Assembly: GCA_022747635.1 (NCBI GenBank)
Contig: JAKTNV010000088.1
Coordinates: 1,192,004 to 1,256,003, forward strand
Origin: Hetaerina americana
Lineage: Eukaryota; Arthropoda; Insecta; Odonata; Calopterygidae
Length of the DNA: 64,000 nt
Direction of reading: 5' to 3'
Of this stretch, positions 33,988 to 46,239 are shown piece by piece. Under the pieces are notes generated by a model, which had not been told where the DNA came from, did no database searches, and worked only from the letters and a program-made list of their open reading frames with translations. A program made the position numbers and the translations under genes. How positions within the stretch are numbered: position 1 is the first letter of the stretch; each line of letters opens with the position of its first letter.

Positions 33988-35358
33988 CTACCGCCAAGTC
34001 ATCAGCGAATGCCACGAGGCGCACCTCGCGCGGTAGTCTCAGCAGCAGTACCGAATTGTAGAGGATGTTCCACAGGAGTGGCCCCAGTACTGAGCCCTGG
34101 GGAACCCCTCCAGTCACTCTATACGTCTTCGGTCCGTCTTCTGTGTTGTACACTAGAAACCTGTTATGTAGGTAACTCGCCACCATCCTCCGAAGACACC
34201 ATGGGACATTAAACCCCTTTAGAGCCTCCATGACACACTTCCAACTCACTGAATTAAAGGCATTTTTGATATCTAGTGTGGCAATCAAGCAGTACTGCTT
34301 GGAGCCTCTTGTATACCTTTTTCCTGATATTGCGTCTTTTGCAGTACTGACCACCTCGCTTATGGCATCCAACGTAGAGCGGGATTTTCTAAAACCATAC
34401 TGGGTTTCCGCCAGCAAGGGATCCACGACATCCTCGATCCTGTTATAAATGATCCTTTCGAAGACTTTTCCAACCGTGTCCAACATACAGAGCGGACGAT
34501 ACGATGATGGTTCGTCCGGAGGCTTTTTTCCTTTAGGCAGTAGAACTAATCTCTGCCATTTCCATTTATCCGGGAATTTTCCTTCCTCGAGACATGTATT
34601 ATACATATCAAGGAACATCGCAGGTGCAGCCTTGATGGCTATCTTCAGGGCCACGTTTGGGATTCCGTCAATGCCAGGAGCTTTGTTGTTTTTCACCCTT
34701 GCTGTTGCAGTGAGCATCTCCTCTTCCGTGATGGCTGGAATTTCCCCGTCTGCCTTCTCCTCGAAATCATAACTCTCCTCTTTCTGTTCAGGGAACAGAG
34801 TTGATACAATTCTCCTGAGTAGCACTGGACAGGTAGGCGATGGCATGGGCTGGCTCTTCAGTCGACTCATGACAACCTTATATGGCCTGCCCCACGGGTC
34901 GCTGTCAACCTCACTGATAAGCTCTTTCCAGCTCTCGGTTTTGGCTTCCTTGATGGCCTTTTTGAGTTCTCTTCTAGCGTCCTTGAACTTTTCCTCCATT
35001 GTGGCAAACGTGGGCTTCCCTCGGGCCCGTTGAGCTAGTCTACGGGCCTGGTGACACTTACTTCGAAGACTTGCAATCCCTTCGCTCCACCAGTGTACCG
35101 AAGGTCGACTGTCATTATAGTTCTTCCGCGGCATAGTTACATCACATGCTTCAGTTACCCTTCGCATGACCTCCTCCACCTTTTCCGTCGCGTCTCCATA
35201 ATTCACAGGACTAGTGTTCAATGCCTCGCAAAAGAGATCAGCTTGGAACAGCTTGGCTCTCCAGCCCCTTGAGTTCGATCTTGGTGGTTTCACCCCTCGC
35301 TTCGCATCCTCATTTATCTCCCACAGTATGGCCTGATAATCACTGTGGGTGTAAATGT
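33988..35358 (-). pseudogene. LINE-C endonuclease end and reverse transcriptase
   Basis: An open frame runs from the (GT)n border to the mariner. It enters at VTDIYTHSDYQAILWEI (last block of the AP-like endonuclease, the SDH/SDY motif), passes a basic linker (HQARRLAQRARGKPTFATME) and enters the RT. The RT has NKAPGIDGIPNVALK, SSYRPLCMLDTVGKVFERII, QYGFRKSRSTLDAI, IATLDIKNAFNSVSW (catalytic Asp), VPQGSVLGPLLWNILYNSVL and VAFADDLAVV (catalytic Asp pair). No stop occurs over about 455 codons. The mariner is inserted four codons after FADD. The frame extends artefactually into Thr-His repeats from (GT)n. Confidence 0.9.
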
Positions 35359-36053
<695 letters not shown>

Positions 36054-36114
<61 letters not shown>

Positions 36115-36126
36115 ATAATATAAATA

Positions 36127-36159
<33 letters not shown>

Positions 36160-36160
36160 A
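36054..36160. repeat. (TA)n microsatellite
   Basis: TA repeats with TTTATA and ATAATATAAATA interruptions, between SINE-1 and the hairpin unit. Confidence 0.95.
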
Positions 36161-36652
<492 letters not shown>

Positions 36653-37957
36653 TACTAAAAATTAGCGCTGAACCCATAATGCCACTTAAATTATATCATT
36701 TGACGGTCACGCAAATAAAAATATTTTCATTAAAACTCAGTGACATATCGGGGACAGGAAGTGGCGAATTTCATCACCTGTAGCAAAAGAGCATACATTT
36801 TTTTCTCTCGTGGGCCAGAGATACGTAAAATGATCACTTCATATGAACTACTAGGAAGCGATTTTTCCATCTTGAGAACACCGTCAATGTTCAAGAGAAG
36901 ATAAAAAGTAATATGCGAGAAATCTAAATTACAGCATCATGCCACAAATCTTGCCCGTGTTCAATTACTCAGTTCCCACTTTGGGATTACTGAATCATAT
37001 TTAAAAGGGAGAGAGAAAAAATTCTGAAGTTTTGACGGCTTCCGCAATGGTGGAAGTTTCTGGAATCTCATCTTCAAGAGAAATACTCTTTGCTGTGGTT
37101 TAATTATTGCTTTAAGGGATGATATTTCCTGTTGTATTTTTTTTTTAATTTTGATTGCTTTTATGAAAAAAATTAAGTATTTTTACTTCGAATATTGAAA
37201 GATGATAATTTTTTTCTATTTTTCGTAGCCCTTACGTGAATATAGGGAAACCACCAAAAGGCCCTGGTTTGGCAAACCAAACGTTTCAATAGTTTTCTGG
37301 AACATTACTCCATCCCTCTTCCCATCATGATAAGCATGCATGAGGTGTTGGTCGTCTTTGTTTTTGCGACTTTTTTTCGCAACTCGTGATTGTGACGAAC
37401 TCTTTTTTTCGTTAATTTATTAATTATTTTTTCATTCATTTTCCTTCATCCCGCATTCATTCCTTTCTGGTCCTCGAGGTTTTTAATAAATGACTCGGAG
37501 ATCTATTGTGTTCGGAGACGCTAATACATTCACATTCCAAGTTTCATTTTTTTTGGCAAAGGAAAGCGTCGCTTTATTTCTCAGCTCATTTCGGACTCCT
37601 CATGAACAGAGGTGGTAACTGGGTTTTGTTCGAGTTCTCCCCGAATGCAACTCATAACCAACATTTCCTCGCGAAGAGTCATCAAAAAGGGGAGAGAGAA
37701 TTTGGCGGAGAAAGAAAAATGCGAGTGAGTGTCGTAGCTGTTGTTTTTGGAGATGGATGGAGTGTGGAGGGATGATGGAAGGGCGTGGACAAAAGGGGAG
37801 GACCGTATAAAAGTGTTCTGCGGATCGGTATGTGCAGGAAGGAGAGAGGGAAGGGTGTCTTTATTTCGGCGAAATTGAGGCCTAGTGGTCTCTTCTGTCA
37901 TTTAACCCATCGCGGTATACACACTATATTAGGCTAAAAATTTATAATTGCGCATAA
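36653..37957. other. No recognisable feature
   Basis: About 1.3 kb of mixed DNA, slightly GC-richer at 37600-37880. No frame above 106 codons and no family resemblance. Confidence 0.5.
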
Positions 37958-37984
37958 TTATATATATATATATATATATATACA

Positions 37985-38060
<76 letters not shown>

Positions 38061-38076
38061 TACATATAATATATGT
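37958..38076. repeat. (TA)n microsatellite
   Basis: TA repeat with CATACATACATATATACAT interruptions. Confidence 0.95.
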
Positions 38077-38218
38077 GTGTGTGGGTAAAGTAAACAGGAG
38101 TTGTTGGATAAAAAACTTAGACATGAACAAAAAATATAATAAGACATGAAAAGAACACTTATACGCGTTATTTATTAATAATTTCGATGAAATTTAGATC
38201 CGTATTCCTTAGAAGAAA
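38077..38218 (-). mobile_element. Hairpin-family unit (locus 4), single arm
   Basis: A 140 bp island between two (TA)n arrays. On the minus strand it reads CTAAGGAATACGGATCTAAA, TTTCATCGAAATTATTAATA and AAGTGTTCTTTTCATGTC. That copies the layout of the other units (stem region, then CGAAA, then the GTGTTCTTTT block), although the sequence is largely different. Assignment is by layout. Confidence 0.45.
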
Positions 38219-38357
38219 TATATATACACATATATACATACATATATGAATAATATATATAATATATATTATATATATATATACACATATATATATATAT
38301 ATACATAATTATATTTACATAGATATATATAGTATGTATACATACACATATATATAT
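38219..38357. repeat. Imperfect (TA)n microsatellite
   Basis: TA repeats with CA and AT-rich interruptions. Confidence 0.9.
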
Positions 38358-38492
38358 ATGCGTGGACTACTTTTAGTCTGGCTCCTAACCTTCGACCTAT
38401 CTAGCATGAGTGACCCTACCAGGAGCAATTATTATTACTCCCGCCAGCACAGTTCTAGGGGTCATCGGAACGCACTATCCCTTCCACCACGT
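38358..38492 (-). mobile_element. LINE-A 5' untranslated fragment, inverted
   Basis: CGTGGACTACTTTTAGTCTG, GGCTCCTAACCTTCGACCTA and CTTCCACCACGTCAAGGTCG are the reverse complement of 38906-39050 in the adjacent full LINE-A. This gives an inverted pair of 5' ends with a SINE and (TA)n between them. Confidence 0.85.
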
Positions 38493-38751
38493 CAAGGTCG
38501 GTTTGGTAGGTGATGGTAAAGTTCGCTCACTACTAAGCCCGACGGCGTGTGAAATTCACACATCAGTGTACATCTACATAAGTGTAGGGGGGCCAGTTCC
38601 TTTCCCTGCGCCGGTTCCCAGAAAAATCTGTTAACTGAAAAATCACATAGCTTGGGTGGATCTTGCAGGTTCCAAGAATGCCTTGCCCGGGAATCGAACC
38701 CGGGACCGTCCGGTCAGCCGTCCAACGATCTACCCCCTGGACTACCGCGAC

Positions 38752-38754
<3 letters not shown>
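38493..38754 (-). mobile_element. SINE-1, copy with intact promoter boxes
   Basis: Minus strand: head TGGGTCGCGGTAGTCCAGGG, an A-box-like GGGGGTAGATCGTTGG, a perfect B-box GGTTCGATTCCCG at about 38694-38706, then the body with AAAGGAACTGGCCCCCCTAC and GTGTGAATTTCACACGCCG. It is the best-preserved SINE-1 in the window and defines the 5' end at about 38754. It contains a short extra piece (TATGTAGATGTACACTGATG) in the body compared with the other copies. Confidence 0.85.
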
Positions 38755-38806
<52 letters not shown>

Positions 38807-38849
38807 TGTATAATAGATATATATATATATATATATATATATGTATAAA

Positions 38850-38890
<41 letters not shown>
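38755..38890. repeat. (TA)n microsatellite
   Basis: TA repeats with ATAATAGATA and ATAAAAGATA interruptions, directly before the LINE-A start. Confidence 0.95.
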
Positions 38891-38895
<5 letters not shown>

Positions 38896-39184
38896 CTCCC
38901 CGGACTACAACCTTGACGTGGTGGAAGGGCTTGTGCGTTCCGATGACCCCTAGAGCTGTGCTGGCGGGAGTAATAATTATTGCTCCTGGTAGGGTCACCC
39001 ATGCCAGATAGGTCGAAGGTTAGGAGCCAGACGAAAGGTAGTCCACGCAGCGTCTGTTCCTCAGTGAGGCGGCTGCAATGGCGTCTGACCCCAGTGGGGC
39101 GGCCAGTAAGTGATGGTGTCACGTTAAAAACACTATTGAGGAAGGCAACGGGAAACCACCTCAATTATCATTCCCTAGAAAAAT

Positions 39185-40417
39185 ATGATGGACAATAGAG
39201 ATAATTTGAGTCCTGGCAACCACGGGGCTCGGCCCAATCGGCCGTGTGTCGTGCCCGGCAGCGGGGGAGGCAAGGCTTCCGCGGTCGTCATCTCACGAAA
39301 CCCTTGCAGGGGAAAACCAGCAGCAGCAGGACAGAAGACGCAGGAGAAGAAGACCAAATTAGTTAGAATAGGAACGTGGAATGTTAGGACAATGATGAGG
39401 ACAGGGAAATTGGAGAATGTTAAGCGAGAGATGGAAAGGGGAAATATAGATATTTTAGGTCTATGCGAGGTGAGATGGAAAGATAGCGGGGATTACTGGA
39501 GTGATAAGTATAGAATAATATACAGCGGTGGGGACGAGAGCCAACGAGGGGTTGCCATAGTATTAAATGAAGAGGTAGGAAGAAGCGTAGTCAACATAGA
39601 GCAGGTAACGGATAGAATACTACTAGTGGAGATAAAAGCAGAACCGACGAACTTAGTTATTATTCAGGTATACATGCCACCGAGCAACCATAAGGAAGAA
39701 GAGGTCGATAAGATATACGATCAGTTAGAGGACATGATCGCGTGTGTTCCTGCAGGGAAACATTTGATAGTGATGGGGGATTGGAATACGACGGTAGGTG
39801 AAGGAAGAGATGGTGACGAGGTCGGGGACTACGGTTTAGGCACGAGGAATGACCGCGGGGAAAAAGCAGTTGAGTTCTGCAGGAGACAGGGGTTAGTCAT
39901 CACCAACACTTGGTTTAGACACCACAAAAGACGCAGGTATACATGGAAAATGCCAGGTGACTCAGGAAGATATCAGCTAGATTATATCCTGGTTAGACAC
40001 AGGTTTAGGAATAGTGTGATAAATTCCCACAGCTTTCCGGGAGCGGATGCGGACTCAGACCACAATTTAGTTGTTATGAAATGTAGCGTACGTTTCAAAA
40101 AGATAAGGCAGGGGCGGCGAGTTAGAAAATGGAATGTAGAAGCATTAAATGGGTTGAAAAGGAAGGAATACAAACAGGCGGTAGAGAAAATAATGGAGGA
40201 TGGTAAAGGGCTTATTACTATCGAAGAAAAATGGGAAATGATCAAAAAAGGGTTGTCTAAAGCCGCAAAAGACACTATTGGAACTGTTAATGCTAAAAGG
40301 ACTAGGAAACCATGGATAACGGATGAGATTATTACAAAGATGGATGAGCGGCGAAAATGGAAGAATATAAATACAGAATTAGGCAAAATGAAGTACAAAG
40401 AATTGACAATAAATTGA
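39185..40417 (+). pseudogene. LINE-A endonuclease domain and linker
   Basis: A 410-codon frame. After a Pro/Gly-rich N-terminus it contains the AP-endonuclease-like fold: VRIGTWNVRTMM (Asn at about 65), ILGLCEVRWKDS (catalytic Glu at about 94), VIIQVYMPPS, LIVMGDWNTTVGEG (Asp and Asn at about 200), TWKMPGDSGRYQLDYILV, and GADADSDHNLVVMK (Asp-His at about 295). All diagnostic residues appear present. In LINEs this domain nicks target DNA to prime reverse transcription. The frame ends KMKYKELTIN and stop because of a one-base gain (or two-base loss) near 40404; in the other frame the protein continues DNKLRRATNKAKDAWW. Confidence 0.9.
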
Positions 40418-42159
40418 GGCGGGCAACAAATAAGGCAAAAGACGCATGGTGGAAGACGCAGTGCGAGGATATGGAAAGTCTCCAGAGGAAGGGTGAAATC
40501 GGTGCGTTGTACAGCAAAGTTAAATCGTTATCGGGAAGTAAGAAAGGAAGAGCTATGCTAATAGTTAGAGATAAGGCGGGTAAGGTAATAGTTGACGCAG
40601 GAAAGATCCAAGAGAGATGGAAGGAGTATATAGAAGAACTGTATAGTAAAGCACTCAGACCAACACAGTTAGACATTGAAAAAGAAAATGACGTAGAGGA
40701 AGACAGCTTAGGTCCAGGCATACTAGACAATGAGATAAAAAGGGCATTAAGGGAGATTAAACTAAATAAGGCCGTGGGGGTAGATAACATTCCCGTGGAA
40801 CTTTTAAAATGCTTAGGAAAATGTGGGAGGAAGAGGCTATATGGGCTGATCCGTAGCATTTATGAGGAGGGAATCTGGCCGGAAGACTTTGTGAGAGCAG
40901 TTTTAGTTCCGATTCCGAAAAAGGTAAAGGCCACGTCATGTGAGGACTATAGGACAATTAGTTTGATATCCCACGCAGCTAAAAATGTTTTCAGGATTAT
41001 AAACAAGAGGATAGAGAGTAGGGTAAGTGATTACTTAGGGGATAATCAGTTTGGGTTTAGGAAGGGGAGAGGTACGCGTGATGCCATTGCAGTAATGAGA
41101 TTATTAATCGAGAGGAATAAAGAACACAACCAGGAGGTATTTGCCTGTTTCGTAGATTTCGAAAAAGCGTTTGATAGAGTGAATTGGGAAAAACTAATGA
41201 GTATATTGCAGAAAATAGGAATAGATTGGAGGGAAAGGAGGCTAATCCGCAACCTGTACATGTCTCAGACTGCTCAGGTGCGGGTGGGAAACGGGGAGTC
41301 AGGATGGGCAGTGTTAGGAAGAGGTGTAAGGCAGGGTTTCCCATTATCACCGTTGCTGTTCAACCTGTATGCAGAGGAAATGATCAAAGAGGCATGGGAA
41401 GAACTAGAGGTAGGAATGAAAGTGGGCGGGGAATTCGTAAAATCAGTTAGGTTTGCTGATGACCAAGCTTTAGTTTGTCAGTCAGCCAAGGGGCTGCAAG
41501 CATTGCTGAGTGAATTGGAAATTCAATGCGACAGGTATGGGATGAGAATCAACATTAATAAAACAAAGGTTATGCGATTTTCTAGAAAGAAAAAGGGCAA
41601 GCTTAACATTTAAATAGGAGGGAAAAAACTAGAGCAGGTAGAACAGTTTACGTATCTCGGTAGTGTTTTGGACCAACACGGTCAAAGTAGTAGGGACGTA
41701 AGGAGAAGAATTGCGCTAGGCAAAGAGGCTTTCACGAGGAGGAGGGAGTTGATGACGGGGACTTTGAGTAAGGATGTTAAGAAAAGACTCGTAAAAACTT
41801 TAATATGGAGCGTAGCTATGTACGGCGCGGAAACGTGGTCATTGAAGCAGGTGGATAGACGTAGACTGGAGGCTTTTGAAATGTGGGTGTGGAGAAGAAT
41901 GGAGAAGGTGAAATGGACAGAGAAGAAAACAAATGAGGAAGTACTTGGTATGGTGGGCGAAGAGAGGGGTTTGTTGGGAGCAATCCTATGGAGGCAGGAA
42001 AAGTGGATGAAGGGGGTGTGTAGCGGCAGTGGGATGTTGAAGATTGTGATAGAGGGTAGAATGTTGGGCAAAAGAGGAAAGGGAAGGAACGGGATAGGGA
42101 TGTTGGATTGGATGAAGGGAGGAAGAAAGTACTCAGAGATGAAGAGAGACCTGATGTAG
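40405..42159 (+). pseudogene. LINE-A reverse transcriptase and C-terminal domain
   Basis: RT blocks in order: NKAVGVDNIPVELLKCL, PIPKKVKATSCEDYRTISL, NQFGFRKGRGTRDAI, FACFVDFEKAFDRVNW (catalytic Asp), GRGVRQGFPLSPLLFNLYAE and SVRFADDQALVCQ (catalytic Asp pair). Then come INKTKVMRFSRKK and a nonsense codon (AACATTTAA at 41608-41613) where the copy at 45.6 kb has AACATTAAA. The C-terminal part resumes at FTYLGSVLDQHG and runs 163 codons from 41668 (AETWSLKQ, LEAFEMWVWRRMEKVKW, MLGKRGKGRNGIG) to a stop at 42157-42159. The C-terminus has no zinc knuckle. One point mutation and one frameshift separate it from an intact reading frame. Confidence 0.9.
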
Positions 42160-42257
42160 AGTAGGATGTTGTGTCTTTGTAGGGGCCATATATTATTCAA
42201 TTAGTAATTACGTCCATATAAAATCCTATCTTAACCGGTAGATTACCTAATAATAAA

Positions 42258-42261
<4 letters not shown>

Positions 42262-42331
<70 letters not shown>
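42262..42331. repeat. (TA)n microsatellite at LINE-A 3' end
   Basis: About 70 bp of TA repeats continuing from the LINE-A tail AATAATAAAAATAAT. It may have grown from the tail itself. Confidence 0.95.
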
Positions 42332-42332
<1 letters not shown>

Positions 42333-42689
42333 AGAGGTCTTGAGAAAGGAACAGGGCCTAATTCAGTTGTCTGCATGGCATCACAAATTCACCTTGCCAT
42401 TATCCTTGGAGCAATGACATGAGATAAAATTTTGTGGTGTGCTCAGGAAATCAGATTCGGAGACCATGAACATTGTTGAGAAATTTAAGGAGATGGAGAA
42501 ATATCATAGGGGCTTCTGATATTCCAGGAGTTTCTGGGAGGTAACGAAAAGGAAGATGATGAGGAATGCCCTGGACTTCCTTCCAACAAATTTGACCCCC
42601 AAGTGTCAGGATATTTGAAGGCAGAGTTAAAGATTGATAAAATTACAGTGCAAAGCATTCTTAGATTTTTAGCGATTAGTTAGTTACTA
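42332..42689. other. No recognisable feature
   Basis: Mixed sequence between the LINE-A tail and R1 copy 2. It could belong to the same repeat unit, but it has no counterpart near 1700-2000. Confidence 0.4.
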
Positions 42690-43149
42690 GTGGTTGAGTA
42701 CGACCCAAGTGAAACCATTTGAGTACAACCTTGGGCCACTTCATTTGTCAATGAGGCCTTGTCGAGGATCACGATGGAGATTATAGTGAAACTCTTTCCA
42801 AGAAGTATACAAGAGCAGAGGCAGAGGCTCTGAACGCGGTCTCTTGAGCTACAAGTGTGCTGTATTGAAAAGTTACGGTAATTTATACTTCCATTTGCTA
42901 GAAGTTTTACCCAAATTTATCCGGCTTTTTTTGGGACCGATGCATTCATACATTTTCTGGTATATTTGTATATATATACGAGTATATATAATTTATGTTT
43001 AGATATTTATATAATTTATTTATAAAAAATGTATAAATATACCTACACATATGTATATATAAATAAATAAATGTAAATTTTTTTATTATATATATATATT
43101 TATTTATTTTTTTATTTATTTATGCATATACACACACACAAACACACAT
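42690..43149 (-). repeat. Repeat R1, copy 2 (uninterrupted)
   Basis: The reverse complement of 42690-43030 matches 400-655 plus 1582-1690. At about 42783-42786 the sequence GTTTCACTATAATCTCC has one TA where the first copy carries mariner-A between two TAs. The unit continues through AT-rich sequence into repeat R2, so R1 (inverted) and R2 are adjacent here but 2 kb apart near the left end. Confidence 0.65.
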
Positions 43150-44768
43150 TCACGATGCGATAACATCGGTCTAGCGGTATAAATGCCGCATTTAGTACAA
43201 GAAAATTGATCTGCAGACAACAATGAGGAACATTTGAAAATTCCACGGTAACCAAGTGTACCATAGTTACCAATTTAGAAAGAACATGGAATGTCTGTGG
43301 TGTTTGAAAATAATGTGCTCTGAATATTCACCGCTTTCCATGGTGGGAGACTTTGCACAACTCTCGTCATTGGTATGGATTCTTTGGTGGTTCGCATTTC
43401 TCCTGTTTCTGAGGTGTGTAGGATGGATTAAGCAGCCTACGATGAGGTAAAACCATCTTAATGCTTCATAAGCTAATTTCTGTTTCGTTTTCGCTGATTC
43501 CTGCAATTATTATGCAAAGTTTCCTATCAAAACTAAGATATATGTCTTCACTTTATTACAGGAGAGATACCTCTACACCAGAGACTTATATAGTAATCCT
43601 TCAGTACCGAAGAGGGCCTCACAAAAGGTAACGTAAAATATTCTATTTTCTTCTTGCCTTACTCTCAATCAAGTGGTGGGGTTTCAATCAAAATTATTAA
43701 ACTAAAATAAGCACCGCGATAAAAAATTTATCAATAATTAGCAATAACAAGAATACATTCTAGTATTTTTTTAAATCCATGTGAATAAATCTATATCGAT
43801 ACATTCAATAATATTACTTCAATTGTTATTTTTTTTTAAAAAAGCATACAAGCTGATTCGAAATCATAATTTTTTCCTTTTTCTGAATCTATTTTTCAAT
43901 AGAGAGTTAACTTGGTTGTGGAGCGAAGCTATAAAAAATACCTCATGCACTAGAAATGGAAAACCGCATGGTGTTCAATGAAAATCAAGGGAAAAACTTC
44001 GAATGGACATGATGATTATGACATCGATCGAGAAAATCACTCATTTACAACGATCTCTGGTGATTTACCTGTGCATGTTAATGGAACTATTTCTTCAATG
44101 AAATCTTCGGAAAACGATTATTGTGTTCTTTTCTTCATGGTGGCGAGTCATGGAATTTGACAAAAGCAGGAAGGATTCCCCGGATTTGAAATTGATGTAA
44201 ATATGTAAACAACAGAAGGCCAAACTCGAAATTCCATGATAATAGTGAAGAGTGTTGTAATGTGAAAATGTATATTAATATTGAATAATGTAAATAATAA
44301 ATTTAAGTAATATTTAATTAATGATAATAATGATATGTTGTAATAGTTAATTAATGAATATAGTAATATAATGATTTAATAAATGTGGAAATAGTGACAG
44401 CACGCCCGTTGAAGTTTCATATCTTCTCATAAATAATATTGACTGATGGAGCTCATACAGGCGTTCTCATTTCACTCTCACGAGTGAAATGATAGTAGTA
44501 TTCCTGTCTACTCCGAAATCAAACTACGAGGAGGGGGGATTAATGGCGAAGACAATTGAAGAACTGAGGGCACGGAGGAAATTACATGTTTACACTTTCC
44601 GTAACTCGTCACCGGCTTATTCATTGTATTTGGATTTTGTTTAATAATCCATTTTGTAATGTTATCAAAATGAAATATCTCAAGAAAGAGAATGTCAACT
44701 TTCTTGAAATATTTAGAGAAATATATCAAAACATTAAAAATTCTTTCTTATTAATGTTACAATTTCAA
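43150..44768 (+). repeat. Unclassified dispersed repeat R2, copy 2
   Basis: Same orientation as 4096-6020 and clearly homologous throughout (GGTCTAGCGGTATAAATGCC, CTTTCCATGGTGGGAGACTT, CAAGTGGTGGGGTTTCAATC, GGAGCTCATACAGGCGTTCT). It lacks both internal duplications of copy 1 and is about 300 bp shorter. Contains a small palindrome ATTTCACTCTCACGAGTGAAAT. No protein family recognised on either strand. Confidence 0.7.
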
Positions 44769-44877
44769 CAGATTTACAAAAAATAAAATAACATATAGAT
44801 ATATAATATATATTAATTATCTAAAAATAAATAAATAAATAATTTAGATATATAATATACATTATATAAATATAAAC

Positions 44878-45000
44878 ATATTTGGACGGCACAAAAATGA
44901 CACAAATTATACAGTAACACTTGAAAGGACACTCACATGGTAAATTGCTTAAGCTTTCGCCCTTTTCCGAGGCCTTCCTCAAGTATGACTGAAAATTTCC
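44878..45000 (+). mobile_element. Hairpin-family unit (locus 5), left arm only
   Basis: GGACGGCACAAAAATGACAC, AGGACACTCACATGGTAAAT, TGCTTAAGCTTTCGCCC, TTTTCCGAGGCCTTCCTCAA. In complement this gives TTGAGGAAGGCC, tcggaaaa, GGGCGAAAGC: the stem plus CGAAA motif. Half-unit; the expected inverted partner is replaced at about 45040 by a LINE-A fragment. Confidence 0.7.
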
Positions 45001-45039
45001 TGGAGAGGGGTAAGGGGTCAGGGCCAACCCCGAAAGACC

Positions 45040-46239
45040 AGGAGACAGGAGCTAGTAATCATCAAAACTTGGTTTAGACACCACAAAAGACGCAGGTATA
45101 CATGGAAAATGCCAGGTGACTCAGGAGGTATTTGCCTGTTTCGTAGATTTCGAAAAAGCGTTTGATTGAATGAATTGGGAAAAACTAATGAGGATATTGC
45201 AGAAAATAGGAATAGATTGGAGGGAAATGAGGCTAATCCGCAACCTATTCATGTGCTCAGACTGCTCAGGTGCGGGTGGGAAACGGGGATTCAGGATGGG
45301 CAGTGTTAGGAAGAGGTGTAAGGCAGGGTTTCCCATTATCACCGTTGCTGTTCAACCTGTATGCAGAGGAAATGATTAAAGATGCATGGGAAGAACTGGA
45401 GGTAGGAATGAAGGTGGGCTGGGAATTCGTAAAATCAGTTAGGTTTGCTGATGACCCAGCTTTAGTTTGTCAGTCAGCCAAGGGGCTGCAAGCATTGCTT
45501 AGCGAACTGTAAATTCAGTGCGACAGGTATGGGATGAGAATCAATATTAATAAAACAAAGGTTATGCGATATTCTAGAAAGAAAGAGGCTAAGCTTAACA
45601 TTAAAATGGGAGGGGAAAAACTAGAGCAGGTAGAACAGTTTACGTATCTCGGCAGTGTTTTGGACCAACACGGTCAAAGTAGTAAGGACGTAAGGAAAAG
45701 AATTGCGCTGGGAAAAGAGGCTTTCACAAGGAGGAGGGAGTTGATGACGGGGACGTTGAGTAAGGATGTTAAGAAAAAACTCGTAAAAACTTTAAAATGG
45801 AGCGTAGCTATGTACGGCGCGGAAACGTGGTCATTGAAGCAGGAGGATAGACGTAGACTGGAGGCTTTTGAAATGTGGGTGTGGAGAAGAATGGAGAAGG
45901 TGAAATGGACAGAGAAAAAAACAAACGAGGAAGTACTTGGTATGGTGGGCGAAGAGAGGGGTTTGTTGGGAGAAATCCTATGGAGGCAGGAAAAGTGGAT
46001 GAAATGGGTGTGTAGCGGCAGTGGGATGTTGAAGATTGTGATAGAGGGTAGAATGTTGGGCAAAAGAGGAAAGGGAAGGAACGGGATAGGGATGTTGGAT
46101 TGGTTGAAGGGAGGAAGAAAGTACTCAGAGATGAAGAGAGACCTGATGTAGAGTAGGATGTTGTGTCTTTGTAGGGGCCATATATTATTCAATTAGTAAT
46201 TACGTCCATATAAAATCCTATCTTAACCGGTAGATTACC

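Larger units (their letters stand above)
31976..35358 (-). mobile_element. LINE-C, R1-like non-LTR retrotransposon, 5' truncated
   Basis: The minus-strand element ends in a 27-28 nt poly(A) tail (poly(T) at about 31977-32004) after a 3' untranslated region of about 190 bp. It reads 5' through the C-terminal CCHC domain, polymerase and the very end of an endonuclease domain, and is truncated at 35358 beside a hairpin and a long (GT)n tract. A 753 bp mariner interrupts it at 33233-33985. R1-clade kinship is inferred from the zinc-knuckle C-terminus and the spacing of the RT blocks. Apart from the mariner the frame is nearly intact. Confidence 0.85.
38891..42261 (+). mobile_element. LINE-A, near full-length non-LTR retrotransposon
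   Basis: About 3.37 kb: a 5' untranslated region of about 290 bp (GTCCCTCCCCGGACTACAAC start, later GGCAACGGGAAACCACC), an endonuclease/reverse transcriptase coding region, and a 3' untranslated region ending TTAACCGGTAGATTACC plus AT-rich tail. (TA)n arrays lie at both ends. The single polyprotein of AP-like endonuclease followed by RT, short UTRs and microsatellite-like tail agree with RTE-type LINEs, but clade assignment needs a phylogeny. Two lesions inactivate it: a frameshift near 40404 and a stop at 41611. Confidence 0.9.
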
